This document shows, piece after piece, positions 60,401 through 64,000 of a DNA stretch of 64,000 nt. The DNA comes from Brachionus koreanus (Eukaryota > Rotifera > Eurotatoria > Ploima > Brachionidae): NCBI GenBank assembly GCA_016987375.1, contig PJRA01000216.1, positions 43,754-107,753 of the forward strand. The letters run 5' to 3'. The stretch's first letter is position 1. Each line of letters opens with the position of its first letter. The notes beneath the pieces are model-generated. The model had not been told where the DNA came from, made no database searches, and saw nothing but the letters and a program-made list of their open reading frames with translations. The position numbers and the translations under genes were made by a program.

Positions 60401-61039
60401 TTAGACCGTTCGGACAGTCTAAATAGTGTAAATACCGATAGTGCTAATTTGAGCACTGCAGAACAGAAGAGGCGTTGTAATATACAACAGGGTTTTGATC
60501 GTTTGCAAATATTGGTTCCAGCGCTCAAGGATGGCAAGAGCCTTAAGGTTAGCAAAGCTGTCATGCTACAGAAAACGTCCGAATACATCAAAGAATTGCA
60601 AGTGGCCAGACAAAAGCGAATGTCCGACTTAGATGTGTTTAAGAAGGAAATAGACGAGTTGAGTGACACAATAGCTGAATGTCAGAATCAGTTACCGGTG
60701 AGTGGTGTAAATGTTATCGGAAATTTGAATAAAACAGAAGTATTTGAGCAAAAATTCAATTCTTATGTACAAGAAAAAACTATGGCCAATTGGAAATTTT
60801 ATTTATTTTCATTGATACTGAAGCCTTTGTTCGATAGCTTTATTCAAACAGTAAACACCTCTTCCAAAGAGGACATGGAAAGAACTTTCATGGAATGGCA
60901 AGCAAAGTGTTGCAGTCTAGCGCAGTTGAGACCAATTGCATCGAATGCGCTGCGAAGTTTTTCGCGGACAACTTCGGTGCTAACAGAGCCTACTAAATTG
61001 CCCGAAGAATGCATAACCGCTGCGTTAAGCAAAATTTAG
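54422..61039 (+). CDS. Mondo (MondoA/ChREBP-like) bHLH-leucine zipper factor
   Basis: Three exons, 54422-54956, 55039-56135 and 59516-61039, encode 1051 residues. Mondo conserved regions are clear: IHSGHYMTSSLY at 28-39, SPKWKNFKGLKLQ at 148-160 followed by KIRLNNVIWRSWF, KYWKARLESITNEYKKWRE just into exon 2, and a SSDTLFSTH segment in the glucose-response region. Residues 390-850 are serine/asparagine/glutamine-rich. The bHLH-Zip lies at about 855-930 (STAEQKRRCNIQQGFDRLQ, SLKVSKAVMLQKTSEYIKEL). The C-terminal dimerisation/cytoplasmic-localisation domain follows (NWKFYLFSLILKPLF, ending SVLTEPTKLPEE). Mondo senses hexose phosphates and with Mlx binds carbohydrate response elements. The N-terminal half of the basic region departs from the family (see findings). 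Exon 3 starts at the AG at 59514-59515. Confidence 0.95.
57121..57310 (+). repeat. tRNA-derived SINE copy B
   Basis: The head has GTTAGTCATACAAGCAGATG and GGGTTCAAAACC (box B-like); the body has AAATCTTCAAAATATCTCTA; the tail has ATAATTGCAGTGTAGATAAT. Order and words match 25274-25405. Confidence 0.7.
57950..58080 (+). repeat. Diverged SINE copy C
   Basis: TTTGTTTGTCATGCAAGGAA, a decayed box B (GATTCGATATCC) and TTTTTCTACAGTACGG follow the order of copies A and B but with many changes. Confidence 0.4.
58213..58499. mobile_element. MITE with about 70-bp terminal inverted repeats and TA flanks
   Basis: The left arm (58213-58281) includes TCAAAAAAGAATGTTCAAAA and CCCATTGACTAAATT. The right arm (58430-58499) is its reverse complement with about 85% identity by eye. 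TA borders both ends (58211-58212 and 58500-58501), the target-site signature of Tc1/mariner-type elements. The inner 150 bases have no coding capacity. Confidence 0.85.
58620..58990 (-). mobile_element. LINE C-terminal fragment
   Basis: The minus strand reads TLIYGSECFAMSKSF, SLRRILKNKLAWHDALTNEE and, in the next frame, NRIKKIALKW and REVGRPAMTWRATIM. These match the LYGSE.W / LRRI / TNEEL / GRPR.TW segments at the C terminus of many LINE RTs. Confidence 0.8.
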
Positions 61040-61116
61040 ATAAATATTTTTCCATCGTTCAATTAATGCCATTCAAATTTTTATTTTTTTTTTTTTTTGA
61101 GCATCCAAAGGATTAA

Positions 61117-61122
61117 AATAAA
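61117..61122 (+). terminator. Probable polyadenylation signal of Mondo
   Basis: AATAAA lies 78 bases after the Mondo stop codon. Confidence 0.4.
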
Positions 61123-61563
61123 ACAATACTGTAAAATTTTTTGTTTTTTTTTCTCTAGTTAATTTTAGGATTTTTAATAAAAATGGCAACAAAAAAAAGT
61201 TAAAATCAAATTTGTTTTAGTTTATTGTTTAAAATTTTTTTTTTGTTGATTCACGATTTAAAGAAAAACTAATTATTTTAATAAAATTAATAACAAAATA
61301 TTATTTTGATTACAAAAATTGAATTAATTCACTATTGAATTTTTTGTCTAAAATGACTCAATACTGATAGTTGCATTATTTATTAATTCCTTAACTTATT
61401 TCTTTAACTTTTTAAATAATTTTTACTTTTCTTGCTTTAATGACCGTTTATCTTCTAGATATTCGAGCCAAATTTTATCCTTAAGTTTGAGTAACAGCCT
61501 TAGATTTGAGTTCATTCAGGGATGGGTAATTTTACGATTCAAGAAAATGCCTCGTTTGGGAAT

Positions 61564-61584
61564 ATAGATTTCGCATGCTGATTT
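61564..61584 (+). repeat. Left target-site duplication of a LINE
   Basis: The 21 bases ATAGATTTCGCATGCTGATT(T) are repeated at 62814-62834 with one change. Confidence 0.9.
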
Positions 61585-62813
61585 AACTGAACTAAACCAA
61601 ATTGTAAAAAGTCAGCTTTTTAAAACGTACATCAGGCCAATCATGTATTATGGCGTGGAAAACTGTTATGTAAATAAGACAGAAATGAAAAAGATACAAA
61701 CTATGAAAGGGATAATGATTAAAAGAATGATTGGAGTAAACAAGAGAACTCGAACCACAAATTTACTCTATTTACTCTATGACAACGAACCGGCTGAATT
61801 GAAAATTAATAAAATCAAGTTGACATTTGCGAAAAGATTACTCGAGAACCAATTCACAAATGGACTTCTCCAATCTATCGAAAACAAAAGCTTATTAGAT
61901 AACAAATTTAAGGTATATTATTTTTTCGACAAAGCAAATAAAACTCGACAAATTTATTTTCGAATAATATATATTCGACAAAAAAAAATTCGACAAATTG
62001 TTATAATGGATGATTTAGTAAATTCAATTAGCAATCTGAGCTTATCGCTTATTGCAAATTAGTTGCATGTCTTGTCTTTGTGCCACCCGATGATGTAATT
62101 GAAACATTTGTTTTGCTAAAAAAGCAGGCACCAGTCAAATTAAGTAAATTGTATAAATATTTTGAAGACAATTACACAGGAGCAAGAGGAAAATGATTAT
62201 AATACAAGATGTTGTACAATATTTAAGTAATTTATCTCGTTTAATTGAATATAATTAATTTTTTTTAATTGTAATAATTTATCGATGTATATTTTTTTAT
62301 CTAATTCTTTTATCTAATAAATTTTTTGTCGAATTTTCACACTTTTGTCCAATTAATTATCGTCGAAATTATATTTTACGAAATCATTTGTCGAATTTAT
62401 ATTCTTGTCTAATTAATCTTGTCGAAAATTACCTTTACGAAATTTACTCGTCGAAAGAACGCAGATTCCAAATTTAATAACAAATACATAAATGAGATAA
62501 AGTAAGCGCTCAAAACACAAGACAAGATAGACATTGTAATGATAAAAAAAGCAATCAAAGAAATAGAAGAAGAAAAAAAAGAGCTGGCGAAAAATGGAGT
62601 GAGTGAATCGATAAGAACCTGCTTTAGAATGATAAAGGACAAAGTTCAAAACGGGAAACTACTCCTAAATTTGTTTATCAAGGCTTTCTGAAACAAAAAA
62701 AGAGTGAACCCAAAAAAAAACTAAACATTTGATTTTTATTTTTTCTTTATTCTATTTTTTTTTCTTACTTTTTTGTGACATCGCATGAGTATGAATAAAT
62801 AATAATAATAATA
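61585..62813 (+). mobile_element. 5'-truncated LINE with target-site duplication
   Basis: Coding starts within the RT tail: FKTYIRPIMYYGVENCYVNK, IKRMIGVNKRTRTTNLLYLL. It stops at about 61920, where a MULE is inserted. It resumes at about 62470-62691 with DIVMIKKAIKEIEEEKKELA and RTCFRMIKDKVQNGK, ending in a TGA. A 3' UTR follows, then the (AATAAT)n tail at 62794-62813. A 21-bp duplication flanks it. RT style (YxRP..YG.E.., RMIG+n+r) suggests an R2/RTE-like or related clade; this is not firm. Confidence 0.85.
61925..62458 (+). mobile_element. Nested MULE remnant with TTCGACAAA subterminal repeats
   Basis: Both ends are full of TTCGACAAA / TTTGTCGAA words facing each other (61927, 61948, 61974, 61986; inverted at 62327, 62362, 62390, 62421, 62450). 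Between them, 62060-62200 encodes ACLVFVPPDDVIETFVLL then KYFEDNYTGARG, the typical C terminus of MULE transposases. Most of the transposase is deleted. It splits the LINE frame, so it came later. Confidence 0.75.
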
Positions 62814-62834
62814 ATAGATTTCGCATGTTGATTT
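62814..62834 (+). repeat. Right target-site duplication of a LINE
   Basis: This is the partner of 61564-61584, with T in place of C at one position. It sits directly after the AAT-repeat tail. Confidence 0.9.
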
Positions 62835-63061
62835 GTGTACATCCAAAAAAGATTAATCATTTTATTGACAGTCAAATCATTAAAATTAATACTCCAATTA
62901 ATATCAATTAGATAATTAAATTAAATTTATATTATTGTAAAAAGAAAGTTTGAAAGTTGTGAATTTCAATATTTATCTCTTGATCACAAAGCCATTTATC
63001 AATTTTGAGTAAAAAAATCCAAACGTTTTTTCTCCATTTTTAGATTTTGCCATTGGTTCAA

Positions 63062-63420
63062 TTAAATTAAATTTTCGCTATTCCTTAAATTATAATTTAA
63101 ATTTCTTGAGTCATTTTCTGATAATTTGCTTTTTAAATTTTCTGGTGAGTTATGATAGTATAGTATCTTAAAAGAAAATGATAACATTCTGTCTAGTATT
63201 CTATGCTGAAATGCATATAAGCCATTTACATCATAAAAGTTTTTAGCATCATCAAATTTAAACTTAAACAATTTAAATATCGAAAAATAACCAAAATAAT
63301 AAAAAAATAATAAAATAATTATTTTTGTCGTTTGAGTTGAGTGTGAGGTATGTTGGAACAAGACTGAGTCATTCAATTCCATTATTTATCAGACTGATGG
63401 AGGAATAGAAAGTCGGTTTC
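63062..63420 (-). mobile_element. LINE C-terminal fragment
   Basis: The minus strand ends FQHRILDRMLSFSFKILYYH, then LKSKLSENDSRNLNYNLRNS. The pattern R..RI..R...F..K.....P..L.S...-..YNLR is found after RT in CR1-type LINEs. No RT core remains. Confidence 0.6.
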
Positions 63421-63591
63421 GAATCAAGAAATATCGAATATACCTACTGTTACCTTACATTTTCTTACTTTTTTCCTGAGCCATTAAACATTTGTATCCT
63501 GTTACTCCTTATTTAATTTAACTATTTTTTATATATTCCTTTTTAAATTATTCTAAATACATTTTATTTTGACTTTGATTTTTTTTTAATC

Positions 63592-63640
63592 AGAAGGAGC
63601 ATTATCTCGGTACAGAAAACAAACAAATAAGTAAATAAAA
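63592..63640 (+). repeat. LINE 3' tail
   Basis: ATCAGAAGGAGCATTATCTCGGTACAG encodes SEGALSRYRKQTNK and runs into an AAATAA-type tail. It is the third copy of the terminal segment seen at 23752 and 40239. Confidence 0.7.
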
Positions 63641-63862
63641 TAATAATTATCATCAACTCTTAAATCAAATACGTCTAAAAGAAGCATAAAAAGATGCGTT
63701 CATCTTAAATTAAACTGAATAACTAGAAATTAATTTTTAAACCGAATTTTAAATTTTTGCCTAGCCAAAGCTAGAATTTAACAAGAACTAAAAAGAGAAG
63801 AAAAAAGGAATTGGGAATTATGGAAAAAATTTCAAAAAGAAAAATTATTAAAAATAAAATTT

Positions 63863-64000
63863 AAAGGCAAATTGAAGTTTATGATCAAATTAAAATGATC
63901 ATGCTCAGGAGTTATCATTGAAAAAAGATTTTAAAATATTTTTGAGTAAAAAATTTATTGCAAAAGCATGTTTTCAAAGTAAACATTCAATGCTTAACTT
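63863..64000 (+). repeat. Dispersed repeat, cut by window end
   Basis: This is the reverse complement of 7742-7880. It may continue beyond the window. Confidence 0.8.

Noticed and set aside
62409..62649. Minus-strand hydrophobic frames opposite the LINE C terminus
   Set aside because: They are the antisense of the lysine- and glutamate-rich LINE end.

Overview
The window is nuclear DNA from a small invertebrate animal. The evidence is spliced genes with very short AT-rich GT-AG introns (many 45-60 bp), animal-only gene families (FoxN, Mondo bHLH-Zip, multi-Tudor, LAT-type SLC7), very AT-rich intergenic DNA, and many decayed LINE, mariner/Tc1 and MULE copies. A monogonont rotifer such as Brachionus is my best guess, from the gene set, compact introns and the 'GLxC...YW' cysteine-rich modules. 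This is inference and no single sequence here proves it. Two assembly gaps (runs of N) lie at 12523-13305 and 23816-24140.

Layout. 1-1.4 kb: decayed coding-like DNA. 1439-2411 (-): 5' part of a PUF6/Penguin nucleolar Pumilio gene whose 3' half is not visible. 2.4-5.6 kb: AT-rich DNA with TE fragments. 5593-7068 (-): SNW1/SKIP spliceosome factor in one exon. 9102-16825 (+): a type II membrane protein with tandem cysteine-rich modules on phase-1 exons, broken by a gap. 17094-17213 (-): a possible 39-residue ORF. 17765-28082 (+): a three-Tudor protein with one CCCH finger, its big introns filled with Tc1, LINE, mariner and SINE remnants. 28-33.4 kb: TE graveyard with a frameshifted glycosyltransferase pseudogene and a stray copy of a cysteine-gene intron/exon. 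33435-39342 (-): complete WDR3/Utp12 in ten exons. 40968-42836 (-): complete SLC7 transporter in ten exons. 43-46.5 kb: mariner and LINE relics plus a partial FoxN copy. 47078-48121 (-): intronless FoxN2/3-like forkhead gene. 48.1-54.4 kb: long non-coding space between the divergent FoxN and Mondo genes, with mariner and MULE relics. 54422-61039 (+): Mondo (MondoA/ChREBP-like) in three exons. 61.5-64 kb: a LINE with target-site duplication and a nested MULE, another LINE remnant, and a dispersed repeat.

The genes do not form one pathway. PUF6 and WDR3 both serve ribosome biogenesis, SNW1 serves splicing, the Tudor protein probably serves the germline piRNA pathway, and Mondo and SLC7 serve nutrient sensing and uptake. 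I joined exons by hand so that reading frames stay open. The CDSs of the Tudor gene (1078 aa), WDR3 (1001 aa), SLC7 (469 aa) and Mondo (1051 aa) each close without internal stops, which supports the models. I found no convincing unknown multi-gene system. The least ordinary items are the exon-modular cysteine-rich gene with its stray copy, the altered DNA-contact region of Mondo, the forkhead insertion, and several well-delimited transposon structures.
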